A stretch of DNA of 50,773 nt. Source: Bacillota bacterium (GTDB lineage Bacteria; Bacillota; Dethiobacteria; DTU022; UBA8154). This document shows, one piece after another, positions 16,154 to 24,496 of the stretch (position 1 is the first letter of the stretch; each line of letters begins with the position of its first letter). Under the pieces are notes generated by a model. The model was not told the DNA's origin, did no database searches, and saw only the letters and a list, made by a program, of their open reading frames with translations. Location of the stretch: NCBI GenBank assembly GCA_012839215.1, contig DUNV01000138.1, forward strand, positions 1-50,773, written 5' to 3'. The translations under genes were made by a program, and so were the position numbers.

Positions 16154-19100
16154 ATGTGGATGAAGGTAAACGAAAGAGAATCGGCCATGAGGTATTGGTC
16201 ATATTTTGCTTTGGCATTGCTTTTTATCATTACGATCGGTTTTCAAATGCCTAACGCTGTTCAAGCTGCAGGAGATGATATTACAATATCAGGCCCCGGA
16301 TTAAACAATCCCGGGGGTATAACCATTACCCAGAAGCAGCTCCAGGGGGAGGAACCCTTGTCACCGGAGCTAAAATTGCTGTACGGAAAAGAGTACCTGC
16401 AGCAATATGATGAATGGTACAGCACCATTAATTCATGGCCTACCAAAAGCTGGTTCCGGGGTGTGGGTGTGAAGCTTACCGAATTACTTGATCTCGCCGG
16501 GGGAATTAAACCACAGGCTACCCGGATTGTCTTTACGGCCAGGGATGGTTTTAAGGTGGATTTTACAATAGATGAGCTTTTAGGTGAACCCCGTTATCGT
16601 TTTCCCAACTTTATGGATACAGGCCTTCCAGGTCATTTTCCCGGCGATTCCTCATCAGCAGTACAGGTGGAAACAATTATCGCCCATAAAAGTTTTTCAA
16701 CACAGGACTATGCCGAAATTATTAAAGATACCTTCTTTAGCTCCTCTGATGCCAACCACCTTTTGTATGGGCAGCGGGCGGTGACCCAGCAAACTAGCCC
16801 CCGTTTTGCTAAATATACGAAATCAATAGAAGTGCTGATCGACGATCCGGTTTCCCAGTGGGAGAAGCCTACAGCTAGTATACCACCCGGGGAGGTGCCG
16901 GTTGGGGCCAAGGTGGAATTGCATGCCCCGGAAGATGATGAGGATAAGGTGCACTATACTTTGGATGGTAGCGATCCAACTATCCACAGCCCCATGTACA
17001 ACTGGGTTGCCAAGCGTTGGTGGCCATCCTGGGGGGAAGAGTTAAGCGAAATAAATTGCCCTATTGAAATATTGGAGGATACAACCATTAGGGCTTTTGT
17101 TACCGGCCCCGGTCGTAGGGATAGCGAGGTGGCCTCTTTTGCCTATACAGTTCCCTATGTGCCTGTTACAGGTATAAGTATCGATGGGGGTGATCTGAAC
17201 CTTTATGTAGGAGAAATTGCCTACCCCAAGGCTATTGTGCAGCCGGAAAACGCCACCGAGAAAGGAGTGATCTGGTCCACAGATGATGCAGCTATTGCTG
17301 TTGTAAGCGAAACGGGCCGGATTTCCGCGATATCCGAAGGCAAAACAACAATTACTGCTGCTGTGGTGGGGGGAAACTTTACTGCCAGCATTACCGTTAC
17401 TGTTGTTGCTACAACCGATCCCCCGAGATTGATTGCCGATACTACCAATAACGTGGTGGGCCATGCCATAGGGATCGTCTTCAAGGATGATGGCTTCTGG
17501 CGAAAGGCAATAACCGGGGTCAGCATCGACGGGAGACCACTGCGGGCTGATGAATATGTAATTCACGAAGGTAAAATTGCCTTTAAGGCTGGCCTTTTCA
17601 CCTCGGTAAAAAACTATATTGTTATAATAAGGGCGGCGGGTTATGGGGATGCCACTTTAACCCAACCAATTCGGGGAGACTCGGAATCAGGTTCTACCCT
17701 GAAAGAACCTCCAGGCTTGACGGCGGATAGTGGGGATCCCAGGGAGATTTACATAACCTACACGGACGGTGCAGCCTGGCAGGCAGCAATTACTGACGTT
17801 CTAGTTAATGGATCATCCGCTGCCGGCAGGTATCGCGTTGATGCCGGAAAAATTAGCATTGAATATACTTTGTTCGATACGGTTGGTGATTATACTGTTA
17901 CTATAGTAGCATCTGGTTACCAAAATGCTACTGTGACGCTAAAAATTAGTGCTTTTCTTATAATAACAGGAGATGGTGTGGCAAACCCTATGGAATATAC
18001 CCTTGCCCGGCTGGAGGGCATGCCCCAGCACCAGGAGGTATACAGCGTTATAAACACTTGGCCTACGAAGAGCTGGAGCGTGGGCAAGGGAGTTAGATTG
18101 GACTATTTGCTTGGCCCCGAGCAGGCAAACATGAGATCGGGGGCTACTATTGTCAATTTCTTTGCAAGGGATGGTTATAAAAGGACTTTAACGGTAAAGG
18201 AGTTGTTTGTTGATTGCCGCTATCGTTTTCCAGGTCTTATGGAGGGTGGCAGTGGCAGCGAAGGGCACCTGCCTGGTTCGGCCGAGGGCGCGATAGAAAC
18301 AGATACTATCCTGGGGTTGCAAAAGGCTGATGGTACCACAGATCCCTCAGCAATGAACATTGTAGAAACTCCAATGCTAATGCTGGGGCAGCGGGCTGTC
18401 ACTGAACAGACGGGCCCTTCACATGTAAAGAATGTAAGCAGGATAGAGGTGCTAACCGGCTATGTGCCCCAATGGGAGAGGCCTACAGCCTCCGTGCCCC
18501 CAGGGGAGGTGCCTATGGGGACCCAGGTGGAGCTTGAAAGCACTTATAACGATGATGATAAGGTCCATTACACCCTTGATGGCAGCAGCCCTACCTATGA
18601 CAGTTCCATGTACAATTGGCTGGCCAAGCGCTGGTGGGCACAACGTGGTGATGAAATCGTCCGGGAGATAAATCATCCTATAGAAATAAACAAAGATACC
18701 ACTATCAAGGCAATCACTATTGGCCCGGGCCGTGCGGACAGCGAAATTGCCGTTTTTGACTATACAGTTATCCGCGCCGCGGCGGGCAGGGTATTGCCCG
18801 ACAAGGATAATGTGATCAAATTTGGCGATAAAGTTCTCCTGGAAATACCTGCCGGGGCCTTGCCTGGAGGCAGGTCGGTAGAAGTTAAAATCGAAAGCAT
18901 TGAAAAACCTCCCCCTTTGCCGCCAGATCTTAGGTTGCTCGGAAATGTCTTCGAGTTCAGCGTGGATGGACGGAAAACCTTTACCTTTAACAAAAAAGTA
19001 ATGCTCCGGTTTACTATTGATGCCGAATCTGTTGGGAAGGACGGGGAATTAGCTGTCTATTACTACGATGAAGAGGAATGCCGCTGGGTGAAAATTGGCG

Positions 19101-20107
19101 GTACCGTGAAGGATAGTACCATATCCGTTGAAGTGGATCATTTCACAAAGTTTGCAGTCATGGTGGCCGGGGGGCCTGTTAGCAGCAAAATGATTGCGCC
19201 GGACAAGGGGGGCACGGTCGGCTTTGGCAAGGAGGTCCTCCTGGAGATACCGGCAGGCGCCCTGACGGGCAACAAAGCGGCAGAAGTAAAGATTACCCTA
19301 GTGGAAACACCCCCAGCTATTCCAGTGGGTTATAAACTATTAAGTGCTGTTTATGGGCTCAGCATTGATGGCAAAATAAGTTATAATTTTGCTAAAAAGG
19401 TGCAGGTCACACTTTGTTTTGATCCTGAAACCCTGGGGGAAAACGAGGTTCCAACCATCCATTATTATGATGAAAGGCAAGGCGGCTGGGTTGACGGAGG
19501 CGGTACTACCAAAGGAAATGTCATATCAGCCGGGCTTGATCACCCGGCTATGTTTGCTGTTTTAGCCACCGTTGTAAAAAAGGAACCCCAGCTTACGGAT
19601 ATTGCCGGCCACTGGGCCTTCCATGGTATCCAAAAGCTGGCGGCCTTGGGTGTGGTAAGCGGTTATCCCGATGGAAGTTTTAGGCCCGATAATGATATTA
19701 CCAGGGCAGAGTTTGTTACCTTGCTCACCGGGATTTTTCAACTTGAAAGCAAGCCAGGCGGGATTTTTGCCGATACAGAGTTACACTGGGCCAGGGATAG
19801 TATTGCTTCAGCAGTGTCAAGAGGTATTGCCAGCGGTTATGGGGCCGATATCTTTGGTCCGGACGATCCGCTCACCCGCGAACAGATGGCGGTGATGATT
19901 GTTAGGGCGGCCAAACTATTATCTTCGGGAGGAGATCCCCAATTTGCAGATAGTGGCAGCGTTTCCAGCTGGGCCGTCAATGCCCTCTTCACGGCGGCAA
20001 AAAATGGAATTATCAGTGGTTATCCTGATAACACCTTCCGGCCGCAGGGTCCCTCCACCCGGGCGGAGGCTGTGACAGTCATCGCCAGGGCGTTGCAAAA
20101 AATGTAG
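16154..20107 (+). CDS. SLH-anchored multidomain surface protein with two SUOX-like/chitobiase-C modules
   Basis: The 1317-residue protein starts with a Sec signal peptide ending NAVQA. Module 1 (about 40-335) has a sulfite-oxidase-fold-like domain (YSTINSWPTKSWF, VFTARDGFKVDF, LYGQRAVTQQTS) and then a chitobiase-C/FN3-associated domain (DKVHYTLDGSDPTIH). A Big_2 domain (about 340-420), two Shr/HbID-like (DUF1533) domains (about 425-595) and a second module (about 598-875) follow. Two ZU5-like beta domains (VLLEIPAGAL repeated) and three SLH repeats (about 1150-1317, ITRAEFVTLL, LTREQMAVMI, STRAEAVTVI) end the protein. SLH repeats bind pyruvylated wall polymer, so it sits in the cell envelope. 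The Cys that holds molybdopterin in real SUOX enzymes is not visible in either module. ATG 16154 has AGGAG 5 bases upstream; ATG 16160 is possible. Confidence 0.85.
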   Translation: MWMKVNERESAMRYWSYFALALLFIITIGFQMPNAVQAAGDDITISGPGLNNPGGITITQKQLQGEEPLSPELKLLYGKEYLQQYDEWYSTINSWPTKSWFRGVGVKLTELLDLAGGIKPQATRIVFTARDGFKVDFTIDELLGEPRYRFPNFMDTGLPGHFPGDSSSAVQVETIIAHKSFSTQDYAEIIKDTFFSSSDANHLLYGQRAVTQQTSPRFAKYTKSIEVLIDDPVSQWEKPTASIPPGEVPVGAKVELHAPEDDEDKVHYTLDGSDPTIHSPMYNWVAKRWWPSWGEELSEINCPIEILEDTTIRAFVTGPGRRDSEVASFAYTVPYVPVTGISIDGGDLNLYVGEIAYPKAIVQPENATEKGVIWSTDDAAIAVVSETGRISAISEGKTTITAAVVGGNFTASITVTVVATTDPPRLIADTTNNVVGHAIGIVFKDDGFWRKAITGVSIDGRPLRADEYVIHEGKIAFKAGLFTSVKNYIVIIRAAGYGDATLTQPIRGDSESGSTLKEPPGLTADSGDPREIYITYTDGAAWQAAITDVLVNGSSAAGRYRVDAGKISIEYTLFDTVGDYTVTIVASGYQNATVTLKISAFLIITGDGVANPMEYTLARLEGMPQHQEVYSVINTWPTKSWSVGKGVRLDYLLGPEQANMRSGATIVNFFARDGYKRTLTVKELFVDCRYRFPGLMEGGSGSEGHLPGSAEGAIETDTILGLQKADGTTDPSAMNIVETPMLMLGQRAVTEQTGPSHVKNVSRIEVLTGYVPQWERPTASVPPGEVPMGTQVELESTYNDDDKVHYTLDGSSPTYDSSMYNWLAKRWWAQRGDEIVREINHPIEINKDTTIKAITIGPGRADSEIAVFDYTVIRAAAGRVLPDKDNVIKFGDKVLLEIPAGALPGGRSVEVKIESIEKPPPLPPDLRLLGNVFEFSVDGRKTFTFNKKVMLRFTIDAESVGKDGELAVYYYDEEECRWVKIGGTVKDSTISVEVDHFTKFAVMVAGGPVSSKMIAPDKGGTVGFGKEVLLEIPAGALTGNKAAEVKITLVETPPAIPVGYKLLSAVYGLSIDGKISYNFAKKVQVTLCFDPETLGENEVPTIHYYDERQGGWVDGGGTTKGNVISAGLDHPAMFAVLATVVKKEPQLTDIAGHWAFHGIQKLAALGVVSGYPDGSFRPDNDITRAEFVTLLTGIFQLESKPGGIFADTELHWARDSIASAVSRGIASGYGADIFGPDDPLTREQMAVMIVRAAKLLSSGGDPQFADSGSVSSWAVNALFTAAKNGIISGYPDNTFRPQGPSTRAEAVTVIARALQKM

Positions 20108-20118
20108 AGGGAAAATTT

Positions 20119-21858
20119 ATGTACAACGTTAGGCATAAAGCATATTCTAAAATCTTGTTGCCTACTTTTGGCGTTCTATTGCTGATCTGTTTAATGGGTG
20201 CGTGGACATGCCCGGTAGTACTAGGCGAAATGGGAAAGGCGGAAGAGCCCGGGCCAGTGTCTGAACCAGGGCCGGACCCTATGGGCCCCGTCCTGGAGAT
20301 TGTCGGGGATGGGGTGGAAAATGCCCTAAGTTTCACGCTTGCAGAGCTGGAGGCTATGCAGCAGTGTGAGCAGGTGTACAGCACTATAAATACCTGGCCC
20401 ACTAAGCGATGGTATATGGCCAGGGGTATTAAACTAAGGGATTTGCTGGAACTTGCCACGATCAAGGAAAGTGCCACACTCCTGAAATTTATCGGTAAGG
20501 ATGGCTATGGTACAAATCTCACGGTAAAGGAACTGTTGGAAAACAAACGCTACTTTTTCCCAGGTTTGAAAGAAAATCATCCTTATGATGGAAGTGTACC
20601 TGGATCCACTGAAGATGCGGTAGAAGTTGAGCCCCTTATCTCCCTTGTGAGCGCCGAGGACAGCAATGATCCGGCGGATATGGATGATAGAAATGGCCTG
20701 ATGCTGGTATTGGGGCAACGGGCAGTAACCGAACAGACTATGCTCCTGTACGTTTTTCACCTAAGGAGGATCGAGGTACTAACCAATGAGCTGGAAAAAT
20801 GGGATGCCCCCCGGGTAAACGTTCCCGATGGGGCTGTGCTTCCCCCAGGGGTTGGTCTAACATTGCAGAACAAATATTCTGATGCTGATAAAATCCATTA
20901 CACGATAGATGGCAGCGATCCAACAGTGGATAGCCCCATGTTTAACTGGAGCGCCAAACGTTGGTGGGAGCAGAGGGAGGATGTCGATAGCATCAATATC
21001 CCCCTTGAAATTATTAAGGAGATGATTAGTGATAGCTATGAGGGTGAGAGCATAGTAGTTCTTAAGTTGCGTACTATCGGGCCCGGAAGGGAAGATAGCG
21101 AAATAGCAACCTACACCTTCAGAATAGATCCCGACGCTGAGGATCCGACTGAGCTGGCTAGCGGCCCACCCACTGGCATCTTCCTCGATCAGGACAGGCT
21201 AGAACTCCAGGTGGGGGGCACTTTTCAGCTTGATGCCAATATCAAGCCATTTAACACGGGGGACAGAGGCATAATCTGGCGTTCCAGCGATACCAGTGTG
21301 GCCACGGTGGATACAAGGGGGCTAGTGACGGTTGTTGGCCAGGGCAGCGCTATGATTACTGCCGAAACTGTGGAGGGCGGCTTTACAGCTGTTTGCGTAA
21401 TCAATGGCCCTGTGGGGGGAGAAGGTGGCACCGGGGTAACGGCTGATGGGGAAAATAGCCAACCAAAGGAAGGCGATTCCCACAGGCACCAAACACCATT
21501 AGAAGAGGAATCATTTTCTCCCACAGGGTTGCCGGCAGAGCCGGATATGAAGGAATCAGTGGCTGGTTCAATATTCCATAAGGATGAGGGCTGGCTGCCG
21601 GCAAAAGAAGGAAATTGGTGCCACCTTTCAAGGCCGGAGGATTTGCCCGATGACCCTATTCGTGAGAACCCGGTTGCCGAACATTTCCAGAGCACCTCCC
21701 CCCAGCCACAAGTATTTGGGTTATTGATTGATAATGTTATACCTCTGCCCTTGCAGGAGCAACAGAAAGATTTGATCCCCTATGTTGCCACCATATTCTT
21801 GTTTCTCTTTTTTTGCGGCGTCAGTAAAGGATATGCAGAATACAACAGGGAGCATTGA
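20119..21858 (+). CDS. membrane-anchored SUOX-like/chitobiase-C surface protein
   Basis: The 579-residue protein has an N-terminal signal peptide (ILLPTFGVLLLICLMGAW), one composite module and a Big_2 domain. The module has VYSTINTWPTKRWYMARGIK, FIGKDGYGTNLTVKELL, LGQRAVTEQT, then DKIHYTIDGSDPTVDSP; the Big_2 domain is at about 355-435 (IIWRSSDTSVATVDTRGLVT). A disordered linker of about 90 residues leads to a single C-terminal hydrophobic segment (YVATIFLFLFFCGVSKGY) with a charged tail. The protein should therefore be fixed in the cytoplasmic membrane with its body outside. It starts 11 bases after the previous gene (GAGGG before ATG 20119), and the ExbB-like gene follows after 9 bases. That tight spacing suggests it is the membrane partner joining the channel to the surface proteins. 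Confidence 0.8.
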   Translation: MYNVRHKAYSKILLPTFGVLLLICLMGAWTCPVVLGEMGKAEEPGPVSEPGPDPMGPVLEIVGDGVENALSFTLAELEAMQQCEQVYSTINTWPTKRWYMARGIKLRDLLELATIKESATLLKFIGKDGYGTNLTVKELLENKRYFFPGLKENHPYDGSVPGSTEDAVEVEPLISLVSAEDSNDPADMDDRNGLMLVLGQRAVTEQTMLLYVFHLRRIEVLTNELEKWDAPRVNVPDGAVLPPGVGLTLQNKYSDADKIHYTIDGSDPTVDSPMFNWSAKRWWEQREDVDSINIPLEIIKEMISDSYEGESIVVLKLRTIGPGREDSEIATYTFRIDPDAEDPTELASGPPTGIFLDQDRLELQVGGTFQLDANIKPFNTGDRGIIWRSSDTSVATVDTRGLVTVVGQGSAMITAETVEGGFTAVCVINGPVGGEGGTGVTADGENSQPKEGDSHRHQTPLEEESFSPTGLPAEPDMKESVAGSIFHKDEGWLPAKEGNWCHLSRPEDLPDDPIRENPVAEHFQSTSPQPQVFGLLIDNVIPLPLQEQQKDLIPYVATIFLFLFFCGVSKGYAEYNREH

Positions 21859-21867
21859 AGCTGAACG

Positions 21868-22500
21868 ATGGAATATATGTTAACGTCTCTAAAAGAGGCC
21901 ATGCACGTAATCTCATCCTGTTTATTGATACCGACCGTTGTCATATTACTGCTATTTTTAGCCTGGACAGTGATCGAGTTGGGAGGTTTGGTGGTAGAAT
22001 TTTTTTATGAGCGCCGAGGGGAAAAACCCCACCTTCCTAAGCTGATCAATTTTTTTCAGGGAAAAAATGCAGAGGAGATTTCGGGGGAAATCGAACACAG
22101 CAGCCTGTTGCGCCGCCAGAAGAAGGCCCTAGGTGTATTGATCGATCACAGCAAATTGCCGCCTGCCTCCCTGCGAGCCTTGGCCCGCCGCCTGCTGGCT
22201 GGGGAGGAGATGCATTACCTCCGTATAACCAATAGGACTGATCTAGTGGTGCGACTTGGGCCCATGTTCGGGCTAATGGGTACGCTGATTCCACTTGGGC
22301 CGGGCATGATCGCACTCGGGCAGGGGAACACGAAGCTGCTGGCTGATTCCCTGCTCATTGCCTTCGATACGACGATTTCCGGGCTGGCCGTTGCCGGCGT
22401 TGCCTTTGCCATTTCCCGATTGAGAAAAAGGTGGTATGAAGACCACCTCAGCGTCCTTGAGATGCTGCTGGAGGGTTTATTGGAGGTATTCGATCGATGA
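21868..22500 (+). CDS. MotA/TolQ/ExbB-family proton channel protein
   Basis: The 210-residue protein has a first membrane helix at about residues 16-40 (CLLIPTVVILLLFLAWTVIE) and a cytoplasmic loop (about 50-115). A helix pair follows: LGPMFGLMGTLIPLGPGMIA (about 129-148) and SLLIAFDTTISGLAVAGVAF (about 160-179). The GLMGTLIPLGPG and DTTISGLAVAG stretches are the pore signature of TolQ/ExbB/MotA proteins, which use the proton-motive force to drive a partner. The start follows the preceding gene by 9 bases with a weak binding site, and its stop overlaps the DUF2149 start (ATGA). No flagellar, tol or tonB gene is near. TonB-type outer membrane coupling is not expected in a single-membrane cell, so the load is probably one of the neighbouring surface proteins. 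Confidence 0.88.
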   Translation: MEYMLTSLKEAMHVISSCLLIPTVVILLLFLAWTVIELGGLVVEFFYERRGEKPHLPKLINFFQGKNAEEISGEIEHSSLLRRQKKALGVLIDHSKLPPASLRALARRLLAGEEMHYLRITNRTDLVVRLGPMFGLMGTLIPLGPGMIALGQGNTKLLADSLLIAFDTTISGLAVAGVAFAISRLRKRWYEDHLSVLEMLLEGLLEVFDR

Positions 22501-22829
22501 ACGGGGGGCTGAGGGAAAAAGGGGGCAGGACATCGAGATTATGGGGTGATGTGGATCCCCTTGAAGGTACAACAAATATCGTAGATGCCATGCTGGTATT
22601 TGCCTGCGGGTTGATGCTTGCCCTGGCTGTTTATTGGAATATTGATCTAGGCCCTATAGGCGAGCGAATTGATTTGATCCGAGGACAAGAAATAACGGAT
22701 ACCCCTCTGTTGCGGGAGGGTTTGGTCGAAACGGAAGGCACAGGGGAACTTTATGAAAGGCTAGGTACAGTCTACAAGGATCCACGGACGGGGCAGTTGT
22801 TTATGTTGACAGAGGATGGTGGGAAATAA
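22497..22829 (+). CDS. DUF2149 protein, ExbD-like partner
   Basis: The 110-residue protein has a short cytoplasmic start (WGDVDPLEGTTNIVDAMLVF), one membrane helix (AMLVFACGLMLALAVYW, about residues 30-46) carrying an Asp just before it, and an external tail ending YERLGTVYKDPRTGQLFMLTED. The DPLEGTTNIVDAM start and LGTVYKDPRTG end match DUF2149. In methanogens that family is found beside MotA/TolQ/ExbB and large surface or chelatase-like proteins. The layout, one helix with a membrane-border Asp, mirrors ExbD/TolR, so it is probably the second subunit of the proton channel encoded by the overlapping upstream gene. The partner role is inferred from order and topology. Confidence 0.78.
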   Translation: MNGGLREKGGRTSRLWGDVDPLEGTTNIVDAMLVFACGLMLALAVYWNIDLGPIGERIDLIRGQEITDTPLLREGLVETEGTGELYERLGTVYKDPRTGQLFMLTEDGGK

Positions 22830-22908
22830 TGCCTACTATTCTACTGCCCTACTGCCCTATTATCAAACAAAATTATTATCGGGAGCCTATAAGCGGGGGG
22901 TGTATTGC

Positions 22909-24264
22909 TTGCCTGGCGGTAAAAAAAGTAAAAAACCATCTGCAATATTATTAGCTACATTGTTGTTCTTTTTGATTTTTGGCACCCTTGTTCCTGCAGT
23001 GCCCCTGGCTGCTGGAACAGATATGCTGGAAATACTCGGGGATGGGGTGCAGAATCCAATAACGCTGACCCGGGAACAGCTTGAGGGTATGGAGCAGCAT
23101 CAGGAGGTGTACAGTTCGATCAATACATGGCCTACCAAGAAGTGGTATGCGGGCGAGGGCGTCAGGCTCTGGGACTTGCTTCAACATGCCGGAATAAAAA
23201 AGGAAGCCAAATTGATCAAGTTTACCTCCGCTGATAGCTACACGGTGACACTTACAGTGAAGGAATTATTCCAGGACAAGCGTTATCGTTTCCCACATTT
23301 CATGGAAAACGCTGATGCTGATGGGCATCTTCCGGGTCTTGCTACGGGGGCTGTCCCGGTTGAACCGATTATTGCCCTGCTTAGCGTAGAAGGCAGCGAT
23401 GATCCCGGGTATATGAACAAGTTAAACACCTTGCTCTTGATGCTGGGGCAACGGGCAGTTACCGAACAGGTGGGAAACTTGTTTGTCAAGTATCTATGTA
23501 AAATCGAGGTGTCTACTGCTGAACCGGAAAAATGGGACGAGCCTCAGGCAAATCCCGGAAGTGGTTCTGTGCCCAAGGGAACGATGGTGACACTAAGCAA
23601 TCTTCACTGCGATGATGATAAAATTTACTATACTTTGGACGGCAGCGTTCCCGACATGAACAGTTCCATGTACAATTGGATTGCCAGCCGCTGGTGGCCT
23701 TCACGGGCGGATATTCTGGGGAAAATTAATCGGCCTATTGGCCCTATCAACGGGGATACCATCATCAAGGCAATAACCATTGGCCCCGGCAAAAAGGACA
23801 GCAATGTTGTTACCTTTAGCTATCATGCCGCTGCAAAGCCGGGGGAAAGCCAGAAACCGGCAGGTGATGGTGAATTGCCCACGCAACCGATAATGAAAGT
23901 TATTAAGCTGATCATTGATCGGAAGGAGGCCAGCGTAAATGGCGAACCCTATGAACTTGAAGCTGCACCCTATCTTAACCAGGAGGTTGGCCGCGTGCTG
24001 GTGCCGTTGAGATTTGTCAGCGAGACTTTGGGTGCTACTGTGGAGTGGAACCCGGAAACCCAACAGATTACCATCGCCGGCGAAGGGAGGGAGGTTATAT
24101 TAACTTTGGGTTCCAGGGAAGCATCAGTTAACGGATTGGCCGTGGCCCTGGATTGTATACCAAGATTGCGGGTTGGCCGTACTCTTGTTCCACTACGGTT
24201 TGTTAGTGAAAACATGGGGGCAAAAGTGGACTATCGGGATGGAATGATCATCATTGCCAAATGA
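22909..24264 (+). CDS. secreted SUOX-like/chitobiase-C protein with C-terminal stalk domain
   Basis: The 451-residue protein begins with a clean signal peptide (SAILLATLLFFLIFGTLVPA). One composite module follows (VYSSINTWPTKKWYAGEGVR, FTSADSYTVTLTVKELF, MLGQRAVTEQ, DKIYYTLDGSVPDMNSS). A copper-amine-oxidase-N-type stalk domain (about 315-451) ends it, with the doubled RVLVPLRFVSETLGATVEW and RTLVPLRFVSENMGAKVDY. Such stalk domains are common on clostridial surface proteins and probably bind the wall. TTG 22909 is preferred because GGGGGG lies about 8 bases upstream and the signal peptide then starts at once; the tracked ATG 22816 would add 31 unlikely residues. Its module is the closest in style to that of the C-anchored protein two genes upstream. 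Confidence 0.8.
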   Translation: MPGGKKSKKPSAILLATLLFFLIFGTLVPAVPLAAGTDMLEILGDGVQNPITLTREQLEGMEQHQEVYSSINTWPTKKWYAGEGVRLWDLLQHAGIKKEAKLIKFTSADSYTVTLTVKELFQDKRYRFPHFMENADADGHLPGLATGAVPVEPIIALLSVEGSDDPGYMNKLNTLLLMLGQRAVTEQVGNLFVKYLCKIEVSTAEPEKWDEPQANPGSGSVPKGTMVTLSNLHCDDDKIYYTLDGSVPDMNSSMYNWIASRWWPSRADILGKINRPIGPINGDTIIKAITIGPGKKDSNVVTFSYHAAAKPGESQKPAGDGELPTQPIMKVIKLIIDRKEASVNGEPYELEAAPYLNQEVGRVLVPLRFVSETLGATVEWNPETQQITIAGEGREVILTLGSREASVNGLAVALDCIPRLRVGRTLVPLRFVSENMGAKVDYRDGMIIIAK

Positions 24265-24278
24265 TGGAGGCTTGCGGA

Positions 24279-24403
24279 GTAAGCTGTAAATTGCATTATG
24301 TGAGTTCCCAGTAGCCTTCCACCGACTGTAAAGGGGGTGGGACCTTGGTACTAGGCTTTCCGGATACGGTGTGGCATCCTGTTCCGGTGTGGCTGGCTTA
24401 CAG
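24279..24403 (+). ncRNA. possible structured leader RNA before the 1521-aa protein gene
   Basis: The 232-base spacer between two surface-protein genes is unusually long and GC-rich for this block. GTAAGC (24279-24284) can pair with GCTTAC (24396-24401). Inside lie AGCC/GGCT, CCACC/GGTGG and GGAT/ATCC-type helices, forming a closed multibranch shape. CTGTAA (24284-24289 and again 24326-24331) could pair with TTACAG (24398-24403) instead, so a switch is conceivable. No known riboswitch consensus was recognised with confidence. Confidence 0.3.
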
Positions 24404-24496
24404 TAAACTCTGTTTTTGGCATAGACCCGTTATGTTCCTTGAAACAGTCCGCGAACACTTGTTACCAATTTAACGAAAAGGGGAGTGTTTTTGATC

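Noticed and set aside
22816-22908. N-terminal extension of the stalk-domain protein
   Set aside because: AGAGG touches the ATG with no spacing and the extension precedes a complete signal peptide; TTG 22909 has a proper site.
24331-24345. GGGGGTGGGACC, similar to the T-box motif
   Set aside because: The terminator/antiterminator pair and the specifier stem are not present, and the downstream gene is not linked to amino-acid supply.
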